A DNA stretch of 64,000 nucleotides from Paraburkholderia translucens (GTDB lineage Bacteria > Pseudomonadota > Gammaproteobacteria > Burkholderiales > Burkholderiaceae). Made by a program: the position numbers and the translations under genes. Every line of letters begins with the position of its first letter. Positions within the stretch are counted from its first letter, which is position 1. Positions 17,501 to 25,458 of this stretch are shown piece by piece. The notes under the pieces are model-generated. The model saw nothing but the letters and a program-made list of their open reading frames with translations, was not told the origin of the DNA and did not search any database. The stretch lies in the NCBI RefSeq assembly GCF_020881035.1, contig NZ_JAJITC010000007.1:186001-250000 (forward strand), given 5' to 3'.

Positions 17501-17515
17501 ATCAGGCGACCTGAT
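17501..17515. promoter_or_regulatory. MarR-type operator A between ech and the amidohydrolase
   Basis: Perfect inverted repeat ATCAGG-CGA-CCTGAT. It lies 52 bp before the ech start and about 170 bp before the divergent amidohydrolase start. The same TCAGG-N3-CCTGA occurs at 19924-19936, before the transporter and marR. Both copies are followed at a similar distance by GGTAGAAAC-N-CCTAA. On the ech side it overlaps a plausible -35/-10 interval (TTGTAC near 17530), fitting repression. Confidence 0.75.
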
Positions 17516-17683
17516 AAGTAAAGTACAATGTAGACACCTCGGTAGAAACCCCTAAACGCTCATGCCGACGACCACGAGAAAGCACGTTGCCGCCCACCGA
17601 TGCTGCGAAACCTGCGCTCGACGTGCGTGCGCAATCTTCGCGCAGCCTGACCCCTCAGCTTCATTTTCCCCTGGGAGACGCAT

Positions 17684-18571
17684 TTGAACATCGAACAACT
17701 CAAGGCCATCGACACCCATGTTCACGCCGAGGTGTCGTGCTGCCAACCGCCCGACCTGTTTGCCAAAGAATTCGACGAGGCAGCCGACAAATACTTCGGC
17801 ACCGTCCTCAAACAAGGGCGCCGCCCCACCATTGCCGAAACGATCGAACACTATCGGGAACGCCAGATCGGCTTCGTGATGTTTACGGTGGATTGCGAAT
17901 CCAACATCGGGCGCCGACGAATTTCGAACGAGGAGGTCGCGGACTTCGCGCAGAAAAACCCCGACATCATGATCGCGTTTGCGAGTATCGATCCGCACAA
18001 AGGCAAGTTCGGGGCGCGCGAAGCGCGGCGGCTGATCGAGGAGCACGGCGTGCGCGGCTTCAAGTTTCACCCCACGATGCAGGGCTTTTTCGCCAACGAC
18101 CGCATGGCCTACCCGCTCTACGAAGTGATTGCCGAGCATGGCCTGCCTGCGGTTTTTCACAGTGGCCACTCGGGCATGGGCTCGGGCATGCACGGAGGCG
18201 GCGGCTTGCGCCTCAAGTATTCGGAGCCGATCCACCTCGACGATGTCGCCGTCGACTTTCCCGACATGAAGATCGTGATCGCGCATCCGTCCTGGCCGTG
18301 GCAGGAGCAGGCGCTATCGATCGCGCTGCACAAGCCGAACGTGTATATCGATCTGTCGGGCTGGTCGCCGAAGTACTTCTCGCCCGAACTGGTCAAGTAT
18401 GCGAATACGCTATTGCGCAACAAGGTGCTGTTCGCGTCCGACTTCCCGCTGATCCGCCCTGAGCGCTGGCTCGAAGACTTCGAGACGCTCGCCATCAAGC
18501 CCGAAGTGAAGCCGCTCGTTCTGAAAGAAAACGCCGTCACGTTGCTGGGGCTGCGGGCCCAGGCGCAATAA
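17684..18571 (+). CDS. Amidohydrolase-family metal hydrolase of the ferulate locus
   Basis: 295 residues. The start is TTG with GGGAGA 5 bases upstream. It is a TIM-barrel amidohydrolase: DTHVHAE near residue 10 supplies two metal-ligand histidines, FKFHPTMQGF lies near 125, HSGHSG near 153, IAHPSWPWQEQ near 203 and FASDFPL near 248 provides the last Asp. Relatives near hydroxycinnamate beta-oxidation genes have been named 4-hydroxyphenyl-beta-ketoacyl-CoA hydrolase; others in the superfamily are decarboxylases. Being divergent from ech and sharing operator A, it probably acts on a hydroxycinnamate intermediate. The fold is certain, the substrate not. Confidence 0.8.
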   Translation: MNIEQLKAIDTHVHAEVSCCQPPDLFAKEFDEAADKYFGTVLKQGRRPTIAETIEHYRERQIGFVMFTVDCESNIGRRRISNEEVADFAQKNPDIMIAFASIDPHKGKFGAREARRLIEEHGVRGFKFHPTMQGFFANDRMAYPLYEVIAEHGLPAVFHSGHSGMGSGMHGGGGLRLKYSEPIHLDDVAVDFPDMKIVIAHPSWPWQEQALSIALHKPNVYIDLSGWSPKYFSPELVKYANTLLRNKVLFASDFPLIRPERWLEDFETLAIKPEVKPLVLKENAVTLLGLRAQAQ

Positions 18572-18594
18572 ATGGCGGACGACGCAAGACAAAA

Positions 18595-18618
18595 GGCCCG
18601 GCGCGAGAACGCCGGGCC
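18595..18618 (-). terminator. Intrinsic terminator between the convergent amidohydrolase and transporter genes
   Basis: GGCCCGGCG and CGCCGGGCC form a perfect 9-bp stem with a 6-base loop. On the minus strand the stem is followed by TTTT, so it ends transcripts of the MFS transporter; the stem may also slow the convergent plus-strand transcript. Confidence 0.75.
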
Positions 18619-18639
18619 ACGCTGATCCCGCAGCGGCGA

Positions 18640-19869
18640 CTATCGCCTTGCTGCGTTCGAGCGGATGACGAGCAATGCCGCAATCGCCGCGATGATCGTC
18701 ACCGGCACGCTCGCGCCGATGACGAGCGCCGAGCTCTTGCCCATCGAAAGCAGTTGCCCGGCCGCAACGGGTCCGACAATCGAACCGACGCGTCCCACCC
18801 CCACCGCGGCGCCGACACCCGTACCCCGCACGCTGGTCGGATAGCTGGCGGCGGACAGCGAATACAGCATCGACTGCGCACCGACTACGCCCATGCCGGC
18901 AAACAGCACGGCAACGGATAGCGTCCCGATGCTGGCGACTTGAGAAAGCGCGATCAAAGCCCCGACGATGCAGACATAGACTGCCGTGGCACAGAGCGCT
19001 TGCCTGAACCGGTCCATCAGCGCACCGATGCCGAGCACGCCGATCACACTGCCGACGTTGAAGAAAATCTGCGCGATGCCGGCCTGCGAGCGGCTCATGC
19101 CGCGCCCCACGGTCAACGAAGGCAGCCAGTTCAGCAGGAAGTAAAGAACGATCAGCGTGCACAGGAAACTGATCCAGATGCCGATCGTCGCCGCGGCGCG
19201 TCCCTCGCCGAACAGGACTTCGCGCGTCGAAAGAAGCGGCTTGTCCGCTGTCGTCGCTTCCCGCGACCCGGTTGCGAATTCACGCGACTCCGGCAGCAAC
19301 GTCATCAGCAGAGGAATGATGATCAGCGGTCCCGCTCCGCCTACATAGAAGATATGACGCCACGCGGTATCACCCGCGCTCAGCACGCCGATCATCGCGG
19401 CAAGCGCGCCGCCGAGCGGCATGCCGCAATACATGACGCTGACCGCCATGTGGCGGTGACGTTCATCGACCGCCTCGGAAGACAACGCGATCAGGTTCGG
19501 CATCGCCCCGCCGAGTCCAATGCCCGTCAGCACGCGAGCGATCAGCAGACTCTCGAAACTCCAGACCTGCGCGGTCGCAATCGAGAAGATGCCGAATACC
19601 GCCATCGAGATCATCAGGACGCGCTTGCGGCCGATCCTGTCGGCGAGTCTTCCTCCGATCATGGCTCCCGGCAAGAGCCCGAACATGCCCGCGCTGAAAG
19701 CCAACCCTAACTGGCTGACCGACAGGCCGAATTCATGGGACATTCGAGGCGCCGCAACGCCGGTGGACTGAAGGTCGACGCCCTCCAGTACCGCGACGAG
19801 AAAGCACAGCGCCAACGTTAGTGCAGTACTTGAACTTGCTGCACTCGAGCGATCAGCAACGCTAGACAT
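18640..19869 (-). CDS. Aromatic acid/H+ symporter (MFS, AAHS family)
   Basis: 409 residues with twelve predicted membrane segments. The AAHS signature is visible: the first segment holds LEGVDLQSTGVAAP (with D-Q in place of the common GYD), and the 2-3 loop reads GGRLADRIGRKRVL. The central charged loop at about residues 205-225 is typical of MFS. PcaK- and FerT-like transporters of this family take up 4-hydroxybenzoate or hydroxycinnamates with protons. GGAG precedes the ATG. The divergent marR gene and operator B directly upstream support ferulate or p-coumarate as substrate. Confidence 0.88.
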   Translation of the reverse strand: MSSVADRSSAASSSTALTLALCFLVAVLEGVDLQSTGVAAPRMSHEFGLSVSQLGLAFSAGMFGLLPGAMIGGRLADRIGRKRVLMISMAVFGIFSIATAQVWSFESLLIARVLTGIGLGGAMPNLIALSSEAVDERHRHMAVSVMYCGMPLGGALAAMIGVLSAGDTAWRHIFYVGGAGPLIIIPLLMTLLPESREFATGSREATTADKPLLSTREVLFGEGRAAATIGIWISFLCTLIVLYFLLNWLPSLTVGRGMSRSQAGIAQIFFNVGSVIGVLGIGALMDRFRQALCATAVYVCIVGALIALSQVASIGTLSVAVLFAGMGVVGAQSMLYSLSAASYPTSVRGTGVGAAVGVGRVGSIVGPVAAGQLLSMGKSSALVIGASVPVTIIAAIAALLVIRSNAARR

Positions 19870-19923
19870 GACGTCTCCTTCACCTTTGATTTGACTGCTA
19901 GTGGTTTGAGGATGAGTCTAGTC

Positions 19924-19936
19924 TCAGGACGCCTGA
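19924..19936. promoter_or_regulatory. MarR-type operator B between the transporter and marR
   Basis: Perfect inverted repeat TCAGG-ACG-CCTGA, the same arms as operator A. It lies 54 bp before the transporter start and 52 bp before the marR start, so one site could control both divergent genes and give autoregulation. The adjacent GGTAGAAACACCTAAGG repeats the sequence beside operator A. Confidence 0.75.
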
Positions 19937-19988
19937 CATTGAAAGTAGAATATGATATGCCTGGTAGAAACACCTAAGGCAATCAAGA

Positions 19989-20474
19989 ATGAGCAAGACA
20001 ACGGAGAAGCGGCGAACGCCCCTTGCCAAACAGGCCGGTTCAACCAAAGCAGCTGCGCCACCTGCCCGCGTTTCCTATGTCGTCGGCCAGTTGGATCGAT
20101 TGCTCAAACGCAGTCTTATCGATGTTCTCGGCGAATTCGGCTTGACCTTGCCTCAGTTCACCGCGCTCTCCGTCATCAGCGCCAGCGGCGCCATGACCAA
20201 CGCAAAACTCGCTGAACGTTCGTTCATCACACCGCAGTCGGCCAACGAGGTCGTCAAAACAATGGAAGCGAACGGTTGGGTTGGACGCGCTGGGCACCCT
20301 ACCCACGGTCGTCTGATTCATCTGTTTCTGACCGACGAAGGGCGTCGCGTATTGAAGGAGTGCGATGCGGCGATCGACGCGCTCGAGGCGTCCATGCTGG
20401 AAGGAATGACCGAAATCCCGGTCGATACGCTGCGCAAGGTGCTGCAGCGATGTGTGTCCAATCTGCGCGCCTGA
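19989..20474 (+). CDS. MarR-family regulator of hydroxycinnamate catabolism
   Basis: 161 residues. A basic N-terminal tail of about 28 residues precedes a winged helix-turn-helix: LTLPQFTALSVI, then MTNAKLAERSFITPQSANEVV as the recognition region, then the wing GRAGHPTHGRLIHLFLTDEGR. MarR-type repressors (for example FerC/FerR) control ferulate genes in other proteobacteria and respond to hydroxycinnamoyl-CoA thioesters. Position next to the transporter and the shared TCAGG-N3-CCTGA sites suggest this protein binds both operators. The ligand is inferred. The ribosome site is weak (AAGA). Confidence 0.88.
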   Translation: MSKTTEKRRTPLAKQAGSTKAAAPPARVSYVVGQLDRLLKRSLIDVLGEFGLTLPQFTALSVISASGAMTNAKLAERSFITPQSANEVVKTMEANGWVGRAGHPTHGRLIHLFLTDEGRRVLKECDAAIDALEASMLEGMTEIPVDTLRKVLQRCVSNLRA

Positions 20475-20698
20475 GCGGACCTTGCGCCGCGTTGGCGGCG
20501 TTCGCTGATCGCGAACGGCTTGTGCGGCATCGTCGCGTGCGCGTGGAAGCTCAGTGAAATCCCTGGTCGGCATTTAGCCGCGTATTACCTCCCTCACCAC
20601 GTGGCCCGTTATAGTGCTTCACAGCGGCGCCATCTTGCGCATGAAGCAATAGCGCGTCCGCCTCGCCGTTCCCCACCCGATTCGAGAGGTAACGAAAC

Positions 20699-21277
20699 AT
20701 GTCCAAGCGGATTCTTATCATCGCAGGCGATTTTGTCGAAGACTATGAGCTGATGGTGCCGTTCCAGGCACTTGGTGCGGTCGGACATAAGGTGGACGTC
20801 GTTGCGCCTGACAAGCGCGCGGGCGACACGATTCGCACCGCGATCCACGACTTCGAAGGCGATCAGACCTACACGGAAAAGCGCGGCCACAACTTCACGC
20901 TGAACGCCGACTTCGCGTCGGTGGATCCCGCGGCCTACGACGCGCTGCTCGTGCCCGGCGGTCGCGCACCCGAATATCTGCGGCTCAACGACAAGGTGAT
21001 CGCATTCGTGCGCCATTTCGCCGAAACGAAAAAACCGATTGCCGCCGTCTGCCACGGCGCGCAACTGCTGGCGGCGGCGGGCGTGATCGAAGGCCGGCGC
21101 ATTTCGGCGTATCCGGCCTGCGCGCCCGAAGTCAAGCTCGCGGGCGCGCAGTACGTCGCGCTCGACTGGCCTGACGCGATCACCGACCAGAACTTCGTCA
21201 CCGCGCCCGCGTGGACCTCGCACGTGAACTGGCTCGCTCAGTTCCTCGCCTTGCTAGGCACGCGCATCACGCATTGA
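20699..21277 (+). CDS. DJ-1/PfpI-family protein
   Basis: 192 residues with the class-I glutamine amidotransferase-like fold. The nucleophile elbow is AVCHGAQLL with C118 and H119, and an acidic residue at about 14-17 (VEDYE) would complete the usual site. Members act as glyoxalase III/deglycases, peptidases or chaperones; which applies here cannot be told. GAGG lies about 8 bases before the ATG. It stands alone between marR and a small RHH gene on the same strand, with a 224-bp gap upstream. Confidence 0.88.
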   Translation: MSKRILIIAGDFVEDYELMVPFQALGAVGHKVDVVAPDKRAGDTIRTAIHDFEGDQTYTEKRGHNFTLNADFASVDPAAYDALLVPGGRAPEYLRLNDKVIAFVRHFAETKKPIAAVCHGAQLLAAAGVIEGRRISAYPACAPEVKLAGAQYVALDWPDAITDQNFVTAPAWTSHVNWLAQFLALLGTRITH

Positions 21278-21331
21278 AGAGACGCGAGGCGCGCCCCGCG
21301 ACGTCATCACTTGATGAAGGAGGGTAATCGA

Positions 21332-21670
21332 ATGTGCAATGTCTATGTCAACGCCGATCCGATCCTCTATGAGTCGCGCACGCGCGCTCTGCGCATTCAT
21401 GGCGCCGTGACCACGGTCAGGCTCGAAAATCTCTTCTGGGATGTGCTCCGGGAAATCGCCAACCGCGAGAACATGACAACGACCCAGTTTGCGGTGAAGC
21501 TCCACGACGAACTGTTCGCGTTGCGCGGCGAAGAGCCGTTGAATTTCGCATCGTTTTTGCGCGTGTGCTGTCTGCGCTATCTGTCGACAAGCGCTGCACG
21601 CACCGACGCCGCCGGCGACGTGCAACTCAATGCCCCGTTTCAACCCAGAGTCGTGAAGACGGCCGTGTGA
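21332..21670 (+). CDS. Ribbon-helix-helix domain protein
   Basis: 112 residues. The ATG at 21332 is preceded by AGGAGGG. Residues about 22-80 (ESRTRALRIHGAVTTVRLENLFWDVL then MTTTQFAVKLHDEL) match the RHH_4 family of small DNA-binding or regulatory proteins found widely in alpha- and beta-proteobacteria. The C-terminal tail is unstructured. The DNA target is unknown. It lies 54 bp after the DJ-1 gene, so the two may be cotranscribed. Confidence 0.75.
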   Translation: MCNVYVNADPILYESRTRALRIHGAVTTVRLENLFWDVLREIANRENMTTTQFAVKLHDELFALRGEEPLNFASFLRVCCLRYLSTSAARTDAAGDVQLNAPFQPRVVKTAV

Positions 21671-21679
21671 GGGATTGCG

Positions 21680-22918
21680 TCAGTCAGCCGACGGGTCGCA
21701 TGCGCACTCGAGAGAAGACGGCGTGGCCGGCCGCTCCAGCACGGCAAGCCGTTGCAGTATCACGAGGCCTAGCAGCGCGAATCCAAGTCCCAGCGTAAAG
21801 TCGGCGCGGACACCATCCCGATCGACAATCGTTCCTCCCAACGCCGAACCCACGGCAATCGCCACCTGAATAATGCTGACGAACATGGCCGACCCTGCTT
21901 CGGGCAGGTCGGCCGTGCCGCGCTGGATCCATACGCTGAAGCAAAGCGGGAGCGCTCCGAATGCGATGCCCCAAAGCAGCAGCCCCGCAGTCTCGCCGAT
22001 CCGCGAGTGTTCCAGCAGCAACATCGAGGACATCGCGCCCAATAGCAACACGACCATCGCGGCGACAGACTTCTTTAGATGGTCCGAAATCACCATCGAC
22101 GTCAACGCATTAGAGAAGAAGCCGATGAGACCGAATCCGAACAGCAACAGCGTAATGGCACGCAACGAGAAGTCGTGCTCGAGCAGCGGAGCGATGTACG
22201 TGTAGGTCGAGAAATGCGCTCCAAAGACGAGCGCGACCATCGCCATGCTCAACCTCGTATGCGGCCGGCCAAGCAGTGTTCTGAAGTCGGCGATCCGCAA
22301 CGCCGATGCCGACGGCAACGATGGCACGAGGAACGCCTGCGCCAATAAGGCGAGCGACACCAGACCCGCAGTGGCCGCGAACGCCATCCGCCACGACGCG
22401 AGCGACGCGATGAACGTCCCGAGCGGCACACCGATCACGGTTGCACAGGTCACACCGGTCAGAATGGTCGCGGTCGCTTTTGCAGCGTCCTTCGTCTGCA
22501 CGAGTCGCGGTGCAGCCGCCGTCGCGAGAGTCCAGAAACCGCCCAACGCGCCGCCGAGCAATGCCCGCCCTGCCAGCATGACGGCAAGGTTCGGTGCGAC
22601 AGCGCATACGACGTTGGCGATCAGCAGTACGGCCGTGAGAAGCAGAAAAACGTACCGGCGATCCATGCGGCCCGCGCTCACGATGAGCGTCGGCGCCAAT
22701 ACCGCCGCCATGACGCCAGGCGTGGTGACCATCAGACCGGCGACACCGGTCGACACGCCAAGATCGTGCGCGATCTGCGGCAACAATCCGACAGGCAAGA
22801 ACTCGGCCGTCACGAACGCGAAAGCGCTTACCGCTACCGCAATGACGGATAGCCATTGACCGGCGGACGTTGAATCGCCTTCCAGGGAGGGAGGTATTGA
22901 AGGGGTATCGATTTGCAT
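21680..22918 (-). CDS. MFS transporter, DHA1/AraJ-like exporter
   Basis: 412 residues from the ATG at 22918 (MQIDTP). Twelve membrane segments are evident. The DHA1 motifs include FVTAEFLPVGLLPQIAHDLGV in the first segment and loop (the T-x-E-F-L-P pattern of sugar-efflux and chloramphenicol exporters), and GALGGFWTLATAAAPRLV. Substrate cannot be assigned; the class exports sugars, arabinose analogues or drugs. It converges with the RHH gene, their ends 9 bp apart. The upstream flank holds no related regulator. Confidence 0.85.
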   Translation of the reverse strand: MQIDTPSIPPSLEGDSTSAGQWLSVIAVAVSAFAFVTAEFLPVGLLPQIAHDLGVSTGVAGLMVTTPGVMAAVLAPTLIVSAGRMDRRYVFLLLTAVLLIANVVCAVAPNLAVMLAGRALLGGALGGFWTLATAAAPRLVQTKDAAKATATILTGVTCATVIGVPLGTFIASLASWRMAFAATAGLVSLALLAQAFLVPSLPSASALRIADFRTLLGRPHTRLSMAMVALVFGAHFSTYTYIAPLLEHDFSLRAITLLLFGFGLIGFFSNALTSMVISDHLKKSVAAMVVLLLGAMSSMLLLEHSRIGETAGLLLWGIAFGALPLCFSVWIQRGTADLPEAGSAMFVSIIQVAIAVGSALGGTIVDRDGVRADFTLGLGFALLGLVILQRLAVLERPATPSSLECACDPSAD

Positions 22919-23216
22919 GAGGAAGACGAAGCCGACGCGGGGTGGAAGTATCACACGTTAGCTGGGGTCTCGCCTCGGAAAAAGCATCGCCTCCTGAAAA
23001 GACTAGCTAGCGCGGCTGAACAATGCGCGTGCGGACCGAATGCGCGCATCGAGCTGCGCAGCTTCGAGTTGCGGGACCAGCGCGGCAAGAAGGTGCAGTG
23101 CAAGATCGCGCCGCTTACCGCTGCGGACGTCGCGCAGTCCGGCAAGTGAGCAAGCGTCCGACGGCACGGACGTATGATCCGCAACCGCGACGCCAGAATG
23201 CTCCGGACGCCCTTCT
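22919..23216. other. Intergenic region without a recognised gene
   Basis: About 300 bp between the MFS exporter start and the end of the toxin gene, both on the minus strand. The open frames crossing it are out-of-frame translations of the flanking genes or lack ribosome sites. I see no repeat or operator. Confidence 0.4.
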
Positions 23217-23558
23217 TTACAGGCGGGCACGCAATAGCCTCTTCTGAAGAAGCGTGCGCAGATCGCGGCGCGTGTCGGTGACGACGTGAATGTAAATCGT
23301 GTCGCCGCGCACCTCGTAGATAACCCGGTTCTGACCGCTCAACGCTTCCCGGAAGTTCAGGCCGCCAAAATCCGCAAGCTCTGCTGGAATGCAACCGCTT
23401 TGTGGGAACTGCCTGACGTTTCCAAATGTGGCGGCCAGCTGTGTGGATGTTTGCTTCCACGTCTCGGCACCGAAGCTCCTGAGGATGTACCGGCGCAGAT
23501 GCTTTGTATCTTCTTGCGCCTCGTCGAGAATCAGGAGCTTGAACTTCGTCGGCGCCAT
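23217..23558 (-). CDS. ParE/RelE-fold toxin of a toxin-antitoxin pair
   Basis: 113 residues with the RelE/ParE layout: N-terminal KFKLLILDEAQEDTKHLRRYI helices, then RQFPQSGCIPAELADFGGLNFREAL and C-terminal strands NRVIYEVRGDTIYIHVVTDTRRDL. The RVIYEV and late Arg residues are the usual toxin-core features. Its start overlaps the antitoxin end by one base (23558), giving translational coupling. Whether it inhibits ribosomes or gyrase cannot be told from sequence. Confidence 0.85.
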   Translation of the reverse strand: MAPTKFKLLILDEAQEDTKHLRRYILRSFGAETWKQTSTQLAATFGNVRQFPQSGCIPAELADFGGLNFREALSGQNRVIYEVRGDTIYIHVVTDTRRDLRTLLQKRLLRARL

Positions 23559-23842
23559 CAGCCAGTCTGTTCCTTTCGGTCAAGGTCGTCGAGTTCCGCG
23601 AGAAACTCATCCGCATCCTTGAACTTCCCCTGTTCGATGTTCTTCTGACCCAAGGCGAGAATCTTGAGCAAAGCTAGTGTTTGCTGCGTGTCCTCATAGC
23701 TTTGCACGTCCTGAACGACGAGCTTGGCTTCACCATTCTGTGTGATGAGCAGCGGCTCGCCGGAAGCCGTCAGGTCCTTGACGATTTGCGCTGCGTCGCT
23801 TTTCAGGTAGCTGATGGGCTTTACGTGATCGGCTAGGCGCAT
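23558..23842 (-). CDS. Phd/YefM-type antitoxin
   Basis: 94 residues. Residues 1-50 (VKPISYLKSDAAQIVKDL then EPLLITQNGEAKLVVQD) are the Phd/YefM DNA-binding and dimerisation domain; the acidic C-terminus would wrap the toxin. GGAGG lies 5 bases before the ATG. It is the first gene of the pair, with an imperfect inverted repeat upstream suggesting autorepression. Confidence 0.88.
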   Translation of the reverse strand: MRLADHVKPISYLKSDAAQIVKDLTASGEPLLITQNGEAKLVVQDVQSYEDTQQTLALLKILALGQKNIEQGKFKDADEFLAELDDLDRKEQTG

Positions 23843-23870
23843 GAGCGATCCTCCCTTTTACTCGATTCAG

Positions 23871-23893
23871 ACTGAATATAGACTAAATTCGGT
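23871..23893. promoter_or_regulatory. Candidate operator of the toxin-antitoxin pair
   Basis: ACTGAAT and ATTCGGT are 7-bp arms with one mismatch, separated by 9 AT-rich bases, about 30 bp before the antitoxin start. The AT-rich centre could hold the -10 element. Autoregulatory binding by Phd-type antitoxins at such sites is known. Confidence 0.45.
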
Positions 23894-23951
23894 TTAGCAC
23901 CAAGTAGCAAAGTGCGCTCGCGTCCGTTAAGGTCGACCCATCGGTGCCGCG

Positions 23952-25298
23952 CTATCCCGAAAGGGCCGACCTGAATGCGGCGAACGCGGCCTGCCCCTTC
24001 GCCACCGGACCGCTGCGCGCATAGGGGGCGGGGTTGAGCGCAGCTAAGGTTTGGAGACCTTCGCGTGAGCGTCCGGTCACCGCCTGCGCTATCGCTGATG
24101 CATATAAGGTCGTGGTCACCATTCCCTGGCCCGAGAAACCAGCGGCACAGTACAGGCCCGCTTCGGGGGTGAGCAGCATGGGCACGCCGCTGCGGCTCAG
24201 GTCACATTGTCCGCCCCATGCCGACTCGACCTCGATTCCGGCCAGTTGGGGAAAGACCGCACCGATTTCCCGCCGTATACGAACGACATTCAGCGCCAGC
24301 TGGAACTGGGCAAGCGCGTCCGCGCCGCCGAACGCGACCCGGAATCGACCGCTGCCGTCGCCTGCTTCGATCAGCCGTCCATAGTTCATCGCTATGCCGG
24401 ACGCGTCGCAGAAGCACGCGCCGCCCGGTATCAGCTCGCCGGCAAGTTCAGCGCTGATCGGGCGCGTGCAGAGAATCAGCGTCTGCACGGGCACAAAGGC
24501 GCGCGGCAGGCCCGCGCCGCGGATCCCCCCGATTCCGGTGGCGATCACGACTTGCGCGGCCTTCACGCTGCCGGAGTTGGTTTGCAAGCGGTATCCCCCG
24601 GCCGGCTCGCGGTTCAGGCCGGTGACCCGGCATTGCTCGCAGAGGATTGCGCCTGCGGCGCCAGCCAGCCGAGCGACGGCGGACGTGAAAGACCGTGGAT
24701 TAAGGTGGCCGTACTGCGGTCCGGTGTCATCGCCGCGGAAATAGAGCGCGCTCGTGTAGAGCGGAGAATTGATATGCTTTGCGCGCAAATCGCCGGTGCC
24801 GACATAGGCGCCCCAGCCGATTCCGAGGCGCTCGAGCAGCCGCGCTTCCTTTTCAATCCATCTGGCTTGCGAGTCCGATTTGCTGACGACCAGCAGGCCG
24901 GGGCGGAATTCACAACCGCCGGCTGTCGCGGCACGCCGATGCACAGTGCCGAGCGCGTCGTGCACACGACGCCATGCATCGGCCGCGGTCGTTTCACCAA
25001 ACATCTCGACCAGTGCCGAAAGCGAGATTTCAAATCCGGGCCACAGTTGGCCACCGCTACGCATAGATTGCCCGCTGCCGATCGTGCCCGCTTCGAGAAC
25101 CGCGACCGTGCGGCCGGCCGTAGCAATTTCCAGTGCCGTTGACAAACCGAGCAACCCTCCACCCACCACCGCAACGTCCACGGACGCCGGGCAGGATAGG
25201 CTGGTATCAAAGCCGCCGGCACTGTCTCTGTAGCAGGTCGGTGCTGCGTTGAAGTCCGTGCGCAGATCGTTGAGAAACTCTTTGATCGAATGAACCAT
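23952..25298 (-). CDS. FAD-dependent oxidoreductase (DAO family)
   Basis: 448 residues from the ATG at 25298, with GGAG about 6 bases upstream; the longer in-frame extension is not coding-like. The dinucleotide-binding motif VAVVGGGLLGLSTALEIA lies at about 41-58, GSGQSMRSGGQLW follows at about 76, and GAGLYCAAGFSGQGM-like FAD-closing motif is near the C-terminus (AGLYCAAGFSGQGMVTT). This is the glycine/D-amino-acid oxidase (DadA/PuuB) superfamily; the GQ-x-S-x-R-S-GGQ stretch is typical of gamma-glutamylputrescine oxidase-like members. The substrate is probably an amine or amino acid. Confidence 0.85.
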   Translation of the reverse strand: MVHSIKEFLNDLRTDFNAAPTCYRDSAGGFDTSLSCPASVDVAVVGGGLLGLSTALEIATAGRTVAVLEAGTIGSGQSMRSGGQLWPGFEISLSALVEMFGETTAADAWRRVHDALGTVHRRAATAGGCEFRPGLLVVSKSDSQARWIEKEARLLERLGIGWGAYVGTGDLRAKHINSPLYTSALYFRGDDTGPQYGHLNPRSFTSAVARLAGAAGAILCEQCRVTGLNREPAGGYRLQTNSGSVKAAQVVIATGIGGIRGAGLPRAFVPVQTLILCTRPISAELAGELIPGGACFCDASGIAMNYGRLIEAGDGSGRFRVAFGGADALAQFQLALNVVRIRREIGAVFPQLAGIEVESAWGGQCDLSRSGVPMLLTPEAGLYCAAGFSGQGMVTTTLYASAIAQAVTGRSREGLQTLAALNPAPYARSGPVAKGQAAFAAFRSALSG

Positions 25299-25458
25299 GC
25301 GCCGCTCCGTCACAGCGCGCCCGCGTCCGCCGCAGGCCAGCTCAATACCTCCTCGGTGACGAGGCCCGCGACACGGCACGGTGCCGCGTTGCGTGCCTGA
25401 AGGCGCAGCACCATACCGAGGAAGTGTGCATTCGTAGAAGATTCGTCGCGACTGCCCA

